DNA of 64,000 nt from UBA7672 sp041398245 (GCA_041398245.1 JAWKVC010000003.1:124001-188000), one strand, 5' to 3'. Shown: positions 43,445 through 54,309, counted from the stretch's first letter. The notes: a model not told the origin generated them from the letters alone. Numbers and translations are program-made.

Positions 43445-44167
43445 TCAGCCCGGCTTCGGCGGCGGCGGAAGCTTGGCCGCATCCTTGGCGGCCTTGGCCT
43501 TGGCGGCTTCTTCCTGCGCCTTCTCCCAGGCCTTCATCCGTTTCTTGAGGTAGGCCGCTGCGGTCTTCTCGAGATCCTCCAGCTTGCCCTGGAAGAAGTG
43601 GTTGGCGCCCATGACGTTGGCGCGCTCGATGACTTCACCTTTCTGGACGCGGACCTTGGTGAGCGAGCGGTCGATGTCGGATGGCGGTGCGACGACATCC
43701 TTCTCGCCGCCGATGATGATGCCCGACGCGGGGCAGGGCGCGAGGAAGGAGAGGTCATAGTGGTTGGCCGGCGGCGCCACGGCGATGAAGCCGTCGATCT
43801 CCGGGCGGCGCATCAGCAGCTGGAGGCAGATGTAGGCGCCAAAGGAAGAGCCCGCGACCCAGCACTGGCTGGGGGCCTCGTTGAGCGCTTCGAGATGGTC
43901 AAGGACGTAGGCGGCGTCGGAGAGTTCGGCGACGCCGGCGTCGAACGTGCCCTGCGAGCGGCCGACGCCCCGGAAGTTGAACCGCATGGTGGAGAAGCCG
44001 TGCGCAGAGAACATCTCGAACAGGGTGATCGTCACCGGATCCTGCATCGTGCCCCCGGCCTTGGGGTGGGGGTGGAGGATGAGGGCGATGGGCGGGTTTT
44101 CACCCGGCGCCTGGTTGTAGCGCGCCTCGATCCGGCCTGCTGGTCCGGAGATGATCAGTTCGCCCAT
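43445..44167 (-). CDS. Alpha/beta hydrolase
   Basis: 240 residues from ATG 44167. The oxyanion region LHPHPKAGGTMQDPV, the RFNFRGVGRSQG motif and the nucleophile elbow GSSFGAYI match the alpha/beta hydrolase fold (DUF/'alpha/beta hydrolase' of the bacterial YcjY-type group). The C-terminal about 30 residues are a Lys/Ala coil (KAQEEAAKAKAAKDAAKLPPPP). It is divergent from the Rrf2 regulator gene, with 187 bases between starts. Confidence 0.85.
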   Translation of the reverse strand: MGELIISGPAGRIEARYNQAPGENPPIALILHPHPKAGGTMQDPVTITLFEMFSAHGFSTMRFNFRGVGRSQGTFDAGVAELSDAAYVLDHLEALNEAPSQCWVAGSSFGAYICLQLLMRRPEIDGFIAVAPPANHYDLSFLAPCPASGIIIGGEKDVVAPPSDIDRSLTKVRVQKGEVIERANVMGANHFFQGKLEDLEKTAAAYLKKRMKAWEKAQEEAAKAKAAKDAAKLPPPPKPG

Positions 44168-44296
44168 GGTTTGCTCGCGATGACTGCCCCAGGAGGGCGC
44201 TACAAGGGGGGAAAGGTAGCCCCGGAGGCGCCGACAAACACTATTTCGGGCTCGAATTTCAAGCTTTTCGTGTGATCTGCTGGTGGCAAGCATCCG

Positions 44297-44322
44297 TATT
44301 CCCCATTCGGGACCGGGGAATA
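44297..44322. promoter_or_regulatory. Perfect inverted repeat upstream of the Rrf2 gene, candidate operator
   Basis: TATTCCCC (44297-44304) and GGGGAATA (44315-44322) are exact reverse complements, separated by ten bases. The centre lies about 45 bases upstream of the Rrf2 start codon, where a regulator could block its own promoter. The repeat does not resemble a hairpin terminator (no T-tail). Confidence 0.5.
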
Positions 44323-44354
44323 GCAGCGCCGTTTGGCGCATATGAGGTTCAGGC

Positions 44355-44819
44355 ATGCGTTTGGGTACAAAGGGCAGATATGCGGTGGTGGCGATGATCG
44401 ACATCGTCCGCAACGGGCAAAAAGGCCCCGTCTCCCTTGGCGAAGTGGCCCAACGGCAGCAGATTTCCCTGTCCTATCTGGAGCAGCTGTTCGCCATGCT
44501 GCGGCGGGCCGGGCTGGTCGTCGCCTCGCGAGGTCCCGGCGGCGGTTATCGCGTGCAGCGCCCGGCGTCTGAAATCACGCTGGGCGAGGTTTTCCGGGCG
44601 GTTGCGGAGACATCCGGGCAGGTCGAGGGCGGGCGCGACTGGGCGGCCGGACCCGGCGCACACGTCTGGGCGGCTTTGGACAGCCATATCAACGACTTTC
44701 TGGGAACCGTGAGCCTCGCCGACGCCGCCCGTGAGCAAGGGCCGGCGAAGGCCGCGGACGGGGATGCCGGCCCGGACAAGTCGCGTCCCGGCCTGTCGGC
44801 GGACGCCAAACTGGCGTAA
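44355..44819 (+). CDS. Rrf2-family regulator of the suf locus, lacking cysteines
   Basis: 154 residues with a GAGG ribosome site. The winged-helix part is clear: MRLGTKGRYAVVAMIDI, SLGEVAQRQQISLSYLEQLF and GLVVASRGPGGGYRVQR. IscR-type members coordinate a [2Fe-2S] cluster with three Cys and one His; here no cysteine occurs in the whole protein, but H103 in GAHVWAALDSHI aligns with the IscR ligand His. It is likely to repress or activate the suf genes through another signal. It lies 10 bases before the desulfurase gene. Confidence 0.85.
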   Translation: MRLGTKGRYAVVAMIDIVRNGQKGPVSLGEVAQRQQISLSYLEQLFAMLRRAGLVVASRGPGGGYRVQRPASEITLGEVFRAVAETSGQVEGGRDWAAGPGAHVWAALDSHINDFLGTVSLADAAREQGPAKAADGDAGPDKSRPGLSADAKLA

Positions 44820-44829
44820 GAGCCGGGGC

Positions 44830-45976
44830 ATGAGCCCCACGGCCAGAATTTACGCGGATTACAACGCCACAGCGCCGCTTCGCTCCGAACCGAAGGCGGC
44901 GATGCTGCGCGCGCTCGACCTGACCGGCAATCCGTCCTCCGTTCACGCCGAGGGCCGCAAGGCGCGCACGCTGGTCGAGGAAGCCCGCGAGGCGGTTGCG
45001 GGCGCGATTGGCGCCTGCCGGGACGACATCGCCTTCACCAGCGGCGGAACGGAGGCTGTCGGCGCCGCCATTCGCGGAGCGCTTGCCCCCGCTGGGGTGG
45101 ACCTGATCGCATCCGGCATCGAACATGATGCCGTTCTGAGCATCGCTGTGCGCGACGCTGGCTGGCTGACGCAGCCAGATGGGGTTGTCGATCTGGCATG
45201 GCTGCGCGCGCGGGTGAAGTCGCTTGCAGCGGATGGCAAAATGCCGCTCGTCTCGCTGATGCTCGTCAACAACGAGACGGGCGTGATCCAGCCGGTGGCC
45301 GAGGCCGCCGAGATCGTGCATGCCGCGGGCGGCCTGATCCACTGCGATGCGATCCAGGCGCTGGGCAAGACGGATGTCTCGATCATCGAGCTGGACGTCG
45401 ATTATCTGTCTTTGTCGGCGCACAAGATCGGCGGTCCGCAGGGCGTTGGCGCTTTTTATGTGAAGCCGGGCGCGCCCTTCTGTGCGGTGCAGACGGGCGG
45501 CGGGCAGGAGTTCGGCCGCCGGGCGGGCACGGAGAATGTCGCTGGCATCGCCGGTTTTGGCGCAGCGGTAGAGGCCGCTTTGGCCGGCGTCGCGCAATAT
45601 GAAGGGCTACGGGTGGCGCGGGATGCGATGGAAGCCCGGCTGAAATCGGCGGCGCCCAGCCTGACGGTGCACGGCGAGGCCGCGCCGCGTGTGGCGGGCG
45701 TTTCCTGTTTCGGGGTTGATGGCCTGCCCTCGGAGACCCAGATCATGGGTCTGGACCTTGCGGGATTTGCTGTTTCTGCAGGCTCGGCCTGTTCCTCTGG
45801 CAAGGTGAAGCCCAGCCATGTGTTGACGGCCATGGGGCTCAGCGATACCGCCGCCCGGTCCGCCATCAGGGCCAGCTTCGGCTGGGCATCGAAGGCGGAA
45901 GATTTCGAGGCGCTGGCGACGGCCTGGCTGAAAATGGCGGCGCGGGCGCGGCCGCAATTGGTGAAACTGGACGCGA

Positions 45977-45984
<8 letters not shown>
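44830..45984 (+). CDS. Cysteine desulfurase, IscS/NifS type
   Basis: 384 residues from ATG 44830 with an AGCCGGGGC ribosome site. PLP-binding K199 is in SLSAHKIGGPQG and the catalytic C321 is in SAGSACSSGKVKPSH. The N-terminal IYADYNATAPL and the GGTEAVGAAIRG motif are typical of group I. It takes sulfur from cysteine for cluster assembly. It overlaps sufB by eight bases. A second desulfurase, SufS, is encoded further on. Confidence 0.95.
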
Positions 45985-47459
<1,475 letters not shown>

Positions 47460-47479
<20 letters not shown>

Positions 47480-48113
47480 GCGGCTGGCCACACTCGGCCT
47501 GTTGTCGGGCCTCGGCGGTTGCCTCAGCTGGGTTGAGGGTGGGGAGCGGCCTGAGGGACATCCCGATGGACCACTCGTTCAAGCGATGCTGTCTTCGACG
47601 GTTGCAGAAATTGTTGAGCCTAAAGCGGGCTGGCTGCTTCTCTATGAGGCTAACGGTCATTTTGCGACCTACACATACGGAGAGAAATTCTTCGCTGCCA
47701 GCCGCCGCGCGGAGGGTGACGTCTGTGGGGATGATCGCGATACACGCGTGAGGGCCACCGAAAGAGGATCCGGCATTACGGGAGCGGTGTTCAGAACTCC
47801 GCTTGTTCCATGCGAACGGAGCTATGAGGGGCCACCACATCCCAATGAGTTCCAGGGCCTCTCCGCTGAAAACCTCGCCGCTGCCGCGCGCCGGCTCGGT
47901 ATGGTGTGCGATGGCGACGTTTCGCCCGTGCACTGCACGCGCTCCACGCTTGGACATACGTCGCTCGCCGAGCGGGCCGCGGGAAAGCCGCACCCCACCT
48001 ACACCGCCCACCTTGTAATCGATGCGGACCTTCCGCCACGATTCACCTTCGATGGTTACACCGTCACGTGCGTTGAGCCCGGCCCACGCAACAGCTGTTT
48101 GAAAACGAGCTAA
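47460..48113 (+). CDS. Hypothetical lipoprotein inserted after sufB
   Basis: 217 residues from a TTG at 47460, preceded by GGAGG at the right distance, 20 bases inside sufB. A signal with lipobox GLGGC (C21) makes it a predicted lipoprotein. It contains seven cysteines in all and a C-terminal HPTYTAHLVIDADLPP strand pattern. No family is recognised. A GTG at 47469 is an alternative start. Confidence 0.6.
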
Positions 48114-48115
48114 AA

Positions 48116-48574
48116 ATGACGGATGCACCGATCAGCGTCATCGACCTCGTCCCCCAGTCAGGCGCCGGCATTGAGGTGGTTGTCCCGCGTGCGCAGCTGG
48201 GTCCCGCGCTCCAGCAGGCCTTTGATCGCATCTACAAGCCGGGCGCGCTTGCGCCGGGGCACGGGCACAACTTCATTCTTTATCATGAGGGAACGCCGTC
48301 CGAGATCCGGATGACGGTCGGCGTGCTCGACCGGACGCCGGGCGGTGGCGATCCGGATGTAAAGGCCGTGCATGTTCCCGGCGGCCGCACGATCACCGCG
48401 GCGCATTGGGGCGACTACGCCCGCATGAAAACCACCTACGACGCATTGCATGCGGAGGTGCAGGCGAAGGGCCTGAAGCTCACGCCGCTGTCGCTGGAAA
48501 TCTACGGCGACTGGAGCGAGGATCCGACCAAGGTGCGGACGGATATCTACCTGTTCCTCGCTGTCGGTATCTGA
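48116..48574 (+). CDS. GyrI-like small-molecule-binding domain protein
   Basis: 152 residues, cytoplasmic. The central VHVPGGRTITAAHWGDYARMKTTYDALHAEVQAKGLKLTPLSLEIYGDW segment is typical of GyrI-like (AraC effector-binding) domains, which bind small ligands. There is no DNA-binding domain, so it is a stand-alone version. It starts two bases after the lipoprotein gene and ends eight bases before the convergent HicA-like gene. Confidence 0.78.
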   Translation: MTDAPISVIDLVPQSGAGIEVVVPRAQLGPALQQAFDRIYKPGALAPGHGHNFILYHEGTPSEIRMTVGVLDRTPGGGDPDVKAVHVPGGRTITAAHWGDYARMKTTYDALHAEVQAKGLKLTPLSLEIYGDWSEDPTKVRTDIYLFLAVGI

Positions 48575-48581
48575 CTCACGG

Positions 48582-48848
48582 TCAGACCGGGAAATCCCGC
48601 TGGGGATCGACGCCGCGATCGATCAGGAATCGGCGGATCTGACGAACCTCGTCCTTGGTCAGCGAGTGATCGGCCTGATGGAAGAGGGCCGTGTGGCCCT
48701 TCATCGTGACGGCAAAGCGGTTGCCGCTGCGATCCTCAACCTCCGCCCCCATCTCGCCAAGCACCGCTTTCACGTCAGCGCCGGAAAGATTGGCAGGCTC
48801 GGGATGCGCGAAGACGGCATGCAGGACCTGACGGTGACGGTGGTTCAT
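48582..48848 (-). CDS. HicA-like small protein, no antitoxin partner
   Basis: 88 residues with an AGGGAG ribosome site. The order (LSGADVKAVLGEMGAEVEDRSGNRFAVTMKGHTALFH, then EVRQIRRFLIDRGVDP) resembles HicA mRNA interferases of the dsRBD-like fold. In active HicA a His follows Gly-Ser; here the residues are N43-R44, so activity is doubtful. No HicB gene is adjacent. Confidence 0.6.
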   Translation of the reverse strand: MNHRHRQVLHAVFAHPEPANLSGADVKAVLGEMGAEVEDRSGNRFAVTMKGHTALFHQADHSLTKDEVRQIRRFLIDRGVDPQRDFPV

Positions 48849-49017
48849 GGAAGGCTCCCTTGTTCCGGTCATCTTGCATCTGCGGGCCCACCCGCTTGTG
48901 ATCCGGATCAAGCGCTGTGCGGCTCTTTATCGACGCGACGTCCTGCGGATTACCTGCCTGTAAGCTGGCGTGGGGCTGGCAACTGATCTATTCCGGCCCC
49001 GTTACAGGGGTGTCGTT

Positions 49018-49791
49018 ATGAGACTGCGTGTTGCCTGCCTCGCCGCCGTGCTCGCCGCGGCTGCATGCTCGCCCGAACCGGAAACCGAACCGGCCGAAAC
49101 GCCGGCCACGGGAGCCGAGGCGCCCGCCGCCAAGCGCATGCCGCTTCCCGATTGCGGAGAGGTCGAGGCTCAGGATGTCGGCGCGGACGGATGGAAGCAT
49201 CCGGATTGTCGCCTGATGCTTCCGGATCAGTCCGGCCTCGCCATTGAGGCGCGCTACACGCCGGCTGAGGATGAATCGACGCAGCTGATCGTGCAGGTCG
49301 TCGCGCCTGGCGACGCCACGCTGCAGGAACTGGTCGAGCGCATGGGCAATACGTTCAATAGCCCGAGCGTCAAGGATGTCGATGGGGACGGGAAAGCGGA
49401 CATCCTGCTGCCGCTGGAAACCGGCAATGTGAACACGACCTGGGCCTTCTGGCGGCAGATCGACGGGCAGGCGTTCGTGCGCGTGGGCGAGCCCAACGGC
49501 GTTTCGATCCTGAAGACCGACAGCGGCTATATCGCTGTGCAGGGCCGGTCGAGCGCTGCCGAGTATTTCGTGGATTTCTACAAGCTCGAGGGCGACGATC
49601 TGAAACCGGTCGTCACCGCGCGCGTCGCGGCGCAATCGGAAGAGGACGGCAAGGTAACCTCGGTGGACTGCCTGCTGGACGACGCCGGCGGCTTGGCTTC
49701 AACCGGCCTTTCCGCCGACGCCGCGCGACAGCAGTTCTGCGCCGAACCGTATGTGGACGGGCTGGTTAAGGACCTGTCGCCGGCCGAGTAA
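49018..49791 (+). CDS. Hypothetical lipoprotein
   Basis: 257 residues with a lipobox (AAAAC, C17) after a short signal. A Glu/Pro/Ala linker (about 18-40) leads to a domain with one FG-GAP-like calcium-loop stretch (VKDVDGDGKADILLPLE, 112-128 region). Four cysteines are spread through the mature part. The function is unknown. It stands between the HicA-like gene and sufC. Confidence 0.65.
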   Translation: MRLRVACLAAVLAAAACSPEPETEPAETPATGAEAPAAKRMPLPDCGEVEAQDVGADGWKHPDCRLMLPDQSGLAIEARYTPAEDESTQLIVQVVAPGDATLQELVERMGNTFNSPSVKDVDGDGKADILLPLETGNVNTTWAFWRQIDGQAFVRVGEPNGVSILKTDSGYIAVQGRSSAAEYFVDFYKLEGDDLKPVVTARVAAQSEEDGKVTSVDCLLDDAGGLASTGLSADAARQQFCAEPYVDGLVKDLSPAE

Positions 49792-49929
49792 GCTTGGCCC
49801 ACTGGACTTTTGGCCCATAGGGCACGAAACACCTCTCAAAACCGGGCTCTGGCGACCCTCGCGGACAGGGGGAACAGGGCCTATCTAGAGGGTCCGGGGC
49901 AGCAAACGCCCCGCGTTTGCAGGCGTTTC

Positions 49930-50691
49930 ATGCTGGAACTCAAGAACCTCCACGCCCGTGTCGTCCCCGAGGACGGCCCCGCGCGCGAGATCATCAAGGG
50001 ACTTTCCCTGTCGGCGCCGGCGGGCGAGGTGCACGCGATCATGGGCCCCAACGGCTCGGGCAAGTCGACGCTGTCCTACGTTCTCGCAGGCAAGCATGGC
50101 TATGAGGTCACCGAAGGCTCGGCGACGTTCGACGGGGAAGACCTGCTGGCGCTTGAGCCCGAAGCGCGCGCGGCCAAAGGCCTGTTCCTGTCCTTCCAGT
50201 ATCCGATGGAGATCGCCGGCGTGCCGGTGATGACCTTCGTTCGCGCCGCGATGAACGCCCAGCGCAAGGCCCGTGGCGAGGCGGAGGTCTCCGCGCCGGA
50301 GTTCCTGAAACTGTCGAAGGCGGCGGCGGCGAAGCTCCGCATCGATCCCGAGATGCTGAAGCGGCCGCTTAATGTCGGTTTCTCCGGCGGCGAGAAGAAG
50401 CGGATCGAGATCTACCAGATGCTGATGCTCGAACCGCGCTTCATGATCCTCGACGAAACGGACTCGGGTCTCGATATCGATGCGCTGAAGGTCGTTGCAG
50501 ACGGCGTCAACGCGCTGCGCGATCCCAAGCGCGGCATGCTGGTGATCACGCACTATCAGCGCCTGCTGGACCACATCAAACCGGACCGCGTGCACATCCT
50601 CTCGGCGGGGCGCATCGTGAAATCGGGCGGGCCGGAGCTGGCGCTGGAGCTCGAGAAGACTGGCTACGATCAGGTTCTGAAGGGCGCGTGA
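49930..50691 (+). CDS. sufC: Fe-S assembly ATPase SufC
   Basis: 253 residues from the ATG at 49930. Walker A is GPNGSGKST (39-47); the SufC-specific SFQYPMEIAGVPVMTF and NVGFSGGEKKRIEI signatures are present, then Walker B MILDETDSGLDIDA. It energises SufB-SufD. Its 138-base upstream gap may hold its own promoter. It overlaps sufD by one base. Confidence 0.97.
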   Translation: MLELKNLHARVVPEDGPAREIIKGLSLSAPAGEVHAIMGPNGSGKSTLSYVLAGKHGYEVTEGSATFDGEDLLALEPEARAAKGLFLSFQYPMEIAGVPVMTFVRAAMNAQRKARGEAEVSAPEFLKLSKAAAAKLRIDPEMLKRPLNVGFSGGEKKRIEIYQMLMLEPRFMILDETDSGLDIDALKVVADGVNALRDPKRGMLVITHYQRLLDHIKPDRVHILSAGRIVKSGGPELALELEKTGYDQVLKGA

Positions 50692-51701
50692 TGCAGCTGG
50701 CTGACCTGCCATCGCGCCGCAATGAGGCGTGGAAGTGGTCCGACCTTCGTGCGGCGATGGCGGGGCAGGAGACCGTGCTCGTCGGCACGGCGCCGATTGA
50801 CGATGAGGGACCGATCTCGGCGCTGACGCAGGCGATGGGCGACGCCTACGGGCCCAGCTCGCTGGTGATCGAGGCGCCTGGCGACACGTTCGAAACCCGG
50901 ATCACCGAAGGCGATGCGGGGCAGTATGGCAGCGTGTGCGTGAAGTCCGGCGCGACCGCGACGCTGATCGAGCGGATCAATGTTTCAGGGTCACGCCTCC
51001 GGCCTTTCATCCTGTCCTGGTCGCGGATCGCGGTTGAGCCCGGGGCCACGCTCCGCCGGATCATCGTGCAGGAGAATGCAGTTCCCGCCGGAGACGCCGA
51101 TCCCGCGATCGTGCTCAACGAAGCGGTCGTGACGCTCGGCGAGGGGGCGACGTTCCAGCAATTCGTTCTGGCGGAAGGCGCGCGCCTCACACGCTTCGAA
51201 ACATCGCTGACGATCGAAGGCGAGGGCGCGGCGGTCGAACTCGACGGCGTCTATCTGGCGGCGGCGAAGCGGCATGCCGATCTGACCTCGCGCATTACGC
51301 ATGGCGCGCCGGGCGCGCATGTGCGGCAGTTGGTGCGCGGCGTTGCACGCAAGGGTGGGCGCGGCGTTTTTCAGGGCAAGTTTCTGGTCGGTCGCGCCGG
51401 TCAGAAGACAGATGCGGAAATGGTCCACAACGCCCTGTTGCTGGACGAGGGCGCGGAAGTGTTCGCCAAGCCCGAGCTGGAAATCTATGCGGACGATGTA
51501 GCCTGTGCGCACGGCAACACGGCGGGCCAGCTTGACGAGAATGCCGTGTTCTATCTGCGTCAGCGCGGCCTGCCGGAGGCTGAGGCGCGGGCGATGATCA
51601 CGCGCGCCTTCCTGCTTGAAGCGGTTCCGGGGTGGATGGGCGCCGAGATTCATGACGCCATCGAGGCGCGCATCGATGCGTGGCTGGAGGCGCGGCCATG
51701 A
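50691..51701 (+). CDS. sufD: Fe-S assembly protein SufD
   Basis: 336 residues from ATG 50691, overlapping the sufC stop by one base; a GTG one codon earlier is possible. The N-terminal SRRNEAWKWSDLR segment and the C-terminal YADDVACAHGNTAGQLDENAVFYLRQRGLPEAEARAMITRAFL are typical of SufD. It forms a heterodimer with SufB. It overlaps sufS by four bases. Confidence 0.95.
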   Translation: MQLADLPSRRNEAWKWSDLRAAMAGQETVLVGTAPIDDEGPISALTQAMGDAYGPSSLVIEAPGDTFETRITEGDAGQYGSVCVKSGATATLIERINVSGSRLRPFILSWSRIAVEPGATLRRIIVQENAVPAGDADPAIVLNEAVVTLGEGATFQQFVLAEGARLTRFETSLTIEGEGAAVELDGVYLAAAKRHADLTSRITHGAPGAHVRQLVRGVARKGGRGVFQGKFLVGRAGQKTDAEMVHNALLLDEGAEVFAKPELEIYADDVACAHGNTAGQLDENAVFYLRQRGLPEAEARAMITRAFLLEAVPGWMGAEIHDAIEARIDAWLEARP

Positions 51702-52915
51702 GCTTCGATGTCGCCGCTATCCGCGCCGAATTCCCGATCCTGTCGCGCAAGGTGCACGGCAAGCCGCTGGTCTATTTCGACAACGCCGCATCCGCCCAGA
51801 AGCCCAACGCCGTGATTGACGCCATGGCGAACGCCATGCGCCACAGCTATGCCAACGTACATCGCGGGCTGCATACGCTGGCGAACGAAACGACCCAGGC
51901 CTATGAGGATGCGCGCCAGACGGTGCGCCGTTTCATTAATGCCGCCGCGCCGGAAGAAATCGTCTTCACCAAGGGTGGCACCGAGGCGATCAACATTGTC
52001 GCTGCGGGGATCGGCGCGGACATCAAGCCGGGCGACGAGATCGTGCTCTCGCTCATGGAGCACCATTCGAACATTGTGCCGTGGCATTTCCTGCGCGAGC
52101 GCAAGGGCGCGGTGCTGAAATGGGTCGATCTGACGCCTGACGGCTCGCTCGACATGGACAGCCTTGCGAAGCTGCTCTCGCCGCGCACGCGGCTGCTCGC
52201 CTTGACGCACATGTCCAACGTGATGGGAACGGTTCCGGACGTGAAGGCGGCGATCGCCATGGCGCACAATGTCGGGGCGGACGTGCTGCTGGATGGCTGT
52301 CAGGCGACAGTCAATCTGGTTGTCGATGTGCAGGCGCTGGATGTCGACTATTATGTCGGCACGGGCCACAAGATCTACGGTCCGACGGGCATCGGCTTCC
52401 TGTATGGCAAACGCGCGAAGCTCGAAGCGCTTCCACCGTTCGAGGGCGGCGGCGAGATGATCGAGACGGTGAGCCGTGACGTGGTGACGTACAACGCGGC
52501 GCCGCATCGCTTTGAGGCCGGCACGCCGCCGATTGTCGAGGCGATTGGTCTGGGGGCGGCGATCACCTGGCTGGCGGCGCAGGACCGCGAGGCCATTCAT
52601 GCTCACAAGCAGGCGCTGCTTGCTCGGGCAGTCGACCGGCTTCGCGGCGTCAACGGGCTGACGATCCATGGAACCGCGCCGGGGAAGGGCCCGGTGCTGG
52701 CCTTCTCCATCGCGGGGATGCACCCCCACGATATCGCTCAGATCCTCGACCGGCATGGCGTGGCGATTCGCGCCGGCCATCATTGCGCCCAGCCGCTGAT
52801 GTCCCATCTAGGGGTTAGCGCAACCGCCCGCGCCAGCTTTGCGCTCTACAATACGCTCGATGAAGTCGACCTATTCGTGGAGGCGCTTTCCAAGGCCCGG
52901 GCGATGCTGTCATAG
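51698..52915 (+). CDS. sufS: Cysteine desulfurase SufS
   Basis: 405 residues of group II: VYFDNAASAQKP opening, H123 in MEHHSNIVPW, PLP-lysine K225 in GTGHKIYGPTG and catalytic C363 in RAGHHCAQP. The DGCQATVNL stretch (199-207) replaces the more common DGAQ...PHMP. It provides sulfur to SufBCD. It follows sufD by ATGA overlap. Confidence 0.97.
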   Translation: MSFDVAAIRAEFPILSRKVHGKPLVYFDNAASAQKPNAVIDAMANAMRHSYANVHRGLHTLANETTQAYEDARQTVRRFINAAAPEEIVFTKGGTEAINIVAAGIGADIKPGDEIVLSLMEHHSNIVPWHFLRERKGAVLKWVDLTPDGSLDMDSLAKLLSPRTRLLALTHMSNVMGTVPDVKAAIAMAHNVGADVLLDGCQATVNLVVDVQALDVDYYVGTGHKIYGPTGIGFLYGKRAKLEALPPFEGGGEMIETVSRDVVTYNAAPHRFEAGTPPIVEAIGLGAAITWLAAQDREAIHAHKQALLARAVDRLRGVNGLTIHGTAPGKGPVLAFSIAGMHPHDIAQILDRHGVAIRAGHHCAQPLMSHLGVSATARASFALYNTLDEVDLFVEALSKARAMLS

Positions 52916-52924
52916 AGTGGGTGA

Positions 52925-53317
52925 ATGGCTGACGACCTGAAATCCCAGATGCCTGAAGCCGCCCCGGACGCCGCGGGCGGCGAAAGTGCGACCGCGATTC
53001 CGCAGGAAGAGCTGGACCGGATCACGGATGATCTGATCCAGGAGCTCAAGAAGGTCTACGACCCTGAAATTCCGGTCGATATCTATGAGCTGGGCCTGAT
53101 CTACAAGGTTGACATCAATGACGACCGCCATGTCGACATCGAGATGACGCTGACCGCCCCGGCCTGTCCGGTTGCCGGCGAAATGCCGGGCTGGGTGGAA
53201 GATGCGGCCCGCAAGGTCGAGGGCGTCAAATCGGCCAAAGCGACCATTGTGTTCGACCCGCCATGGGATCCCTCGCGCATGAGCGACGAGGCCCGGCTGG
53301 CTCTCAACATGTTGTAA
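52925..53317 (+). CDS. sufT: Fe-S maturation factor SufT (DUF59)
   Basis: 130 residues. The MIP18/DUF59 core KVYDPEIPVDIYELGLIYKVDIN, TLTAPACPVAGEMP (Cys at the end of strand 3) and FDPPWDPSRMSDEARL ending are diagnostic. The N-terminal about 25 residues are an extra Ala/Gly-rich segment. It acts in Fe-S maturation and lies nine bases after sufS. Confidence 0.95.
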   Translation: MADDLKSQMPEAAPDAAGGESATAIPQEELDRITDDLIQELKKVYDPEIPVDIYELGLIYKVDINDDRHVDIEMTLTAPACPVAGEMPGWVEDAARKVEGVKSAKATIVFDPPWDPSRMSDEARLALNML

Positions 53318-53346
53318 GCGGGTTTTCGGGTATCCATGTAGGAACC

Positions 53347-53709
53347 ATGGCCAGACGTCCTCGCCCCAAGGTTGTGACCCTTACCGACGCCGCTGCTGCG
53401 CGCGTCCGGGAAGTCATGACCGATCGTGCGGCGGGCTTCCTGCGCGTGGGCGTCAAGAACGCCGGCTGCGCGGGCATGGAATACACCATGGACTATGTCG
53501 ACGATGTCGCCCCGGCTGACGAGCGCGTGGAGGACAATGGCGTTTCCATCGTGATCGACGCCAAGGCCGTACTGTTCCTGCTCGGATCGGTGATCGACTA
53601 CGAAGTGACGCCGATGCATTCCAAGTTCGTGTTCCGGAACCCGAACCAGACGGACGCCTGCGGGTGCGGCGAGAGCGTCACCATCGTCCCGGTGCAGGCG
53701 GCGGAGTAG
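53347..53709 (+). CDS. sufA: A-type Fe-S carrier protein
   Basis: 120 residues from ATG 53347. The three conserved cysteines of the A-type carrier are present: C41 in NAGCAGMEY, and C105 and C107 in DACGCGES. It receives clusters from the scaffold and passes them on. It ends the suf gene run. Confidence 0.93.
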   Translation: MARRPRPKVVTLTDAAAARVREVMTDRAAGFLRVGVKNAGCAGMEYTMDYVDDVAPADERVEDNGVSIVIDAKAVLFLLGSVIDYEVTPMHSKFVFRNPNQTDACGCGESVTIVPVQAAE

Positions 53710-53737
53710 CCGCTGCATTTTTTGCGGGTTGGGGGGC

Positions 53738-54172
53738 ATGCAATCCGACAACGCCCCACGCCATCCTCTCGAAGATGTTTGGGCGGTGGCGAGCCGGCAG
53801 GCGCTCGCATTTGTCGTGAGCGCGGCGGCCGGAGCAATGCTTGGCGGAATGATCGGCTGGGCGGTTACGCTGGCGGCCGTCGCCTTGTCGGTTGTCCCGA
53901 TCGGATACTTCAGGAATATCTGGTCCGATCGCCAAAGCCGTCGCGCCATTATGTTCGGACTCACGCAAGTCATCGTCACCAGCCTGGCCGTCAGCTTTCT
54001 TGGGGTGTGGACGCTCGGCTATGCGCCAACATTCCTGGGCTCGGAAAGCGCGGCAGCGACCATGTGCATCTATGGTGCGTTTTGCAGCGCCGCGCTCCAG
54101 TCGTTGGTCGCGATCGTGGCGTTGATTTGCCTGGCGCTGGGCGTTGAACTCCCCGAATTCATCGACGAGTAG
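53738..54172 (+). CDS. Four-helix membrane protein, hypothetical
   Basis: 144 residues with four predicted membrane helices (about 22-40, 42-60, 71-92, 107-135). The ATG at 53738 has a G-rich ribosome site; a TTG at 53729 is possible. There are no charged residues inside the helices. No family is recognised. It lies 28 bases after sufA but has no obvious tie to it. Confidence 0.6.
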   Translation: MQSDNAPRHPLEDVWAVASRQALAFVVSAAAGAMLGGMIGWAVTLAAVALSVVPIGYFRNIWSDRQSRRAIMFGLTQVIVTSLAVSFLGVWTLGYAPTFLGSESAAATMCIYGAFCSAALQSLVAIVALICLALGVELPEFIDE

Positions 54173-54309
54173 ACAGTACGTGACCGGCGGAAAGGTCACC
54201 AGACCTCCGACTGGTATCGGCAGCACACTGCCCTGAAGGGGCTTCGCCAACCCTTGGCCGCGGACGAGAAAACTGTAGCGTCGTCTTCTCCATCGCAGGG
54301 AATGCCGTC

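Noticed and set aside
48582..48848. A full HicAB toxin-antitoxin module
   Set aside because: No HicB frame is found on either side, and the catalytic histidine is absent.
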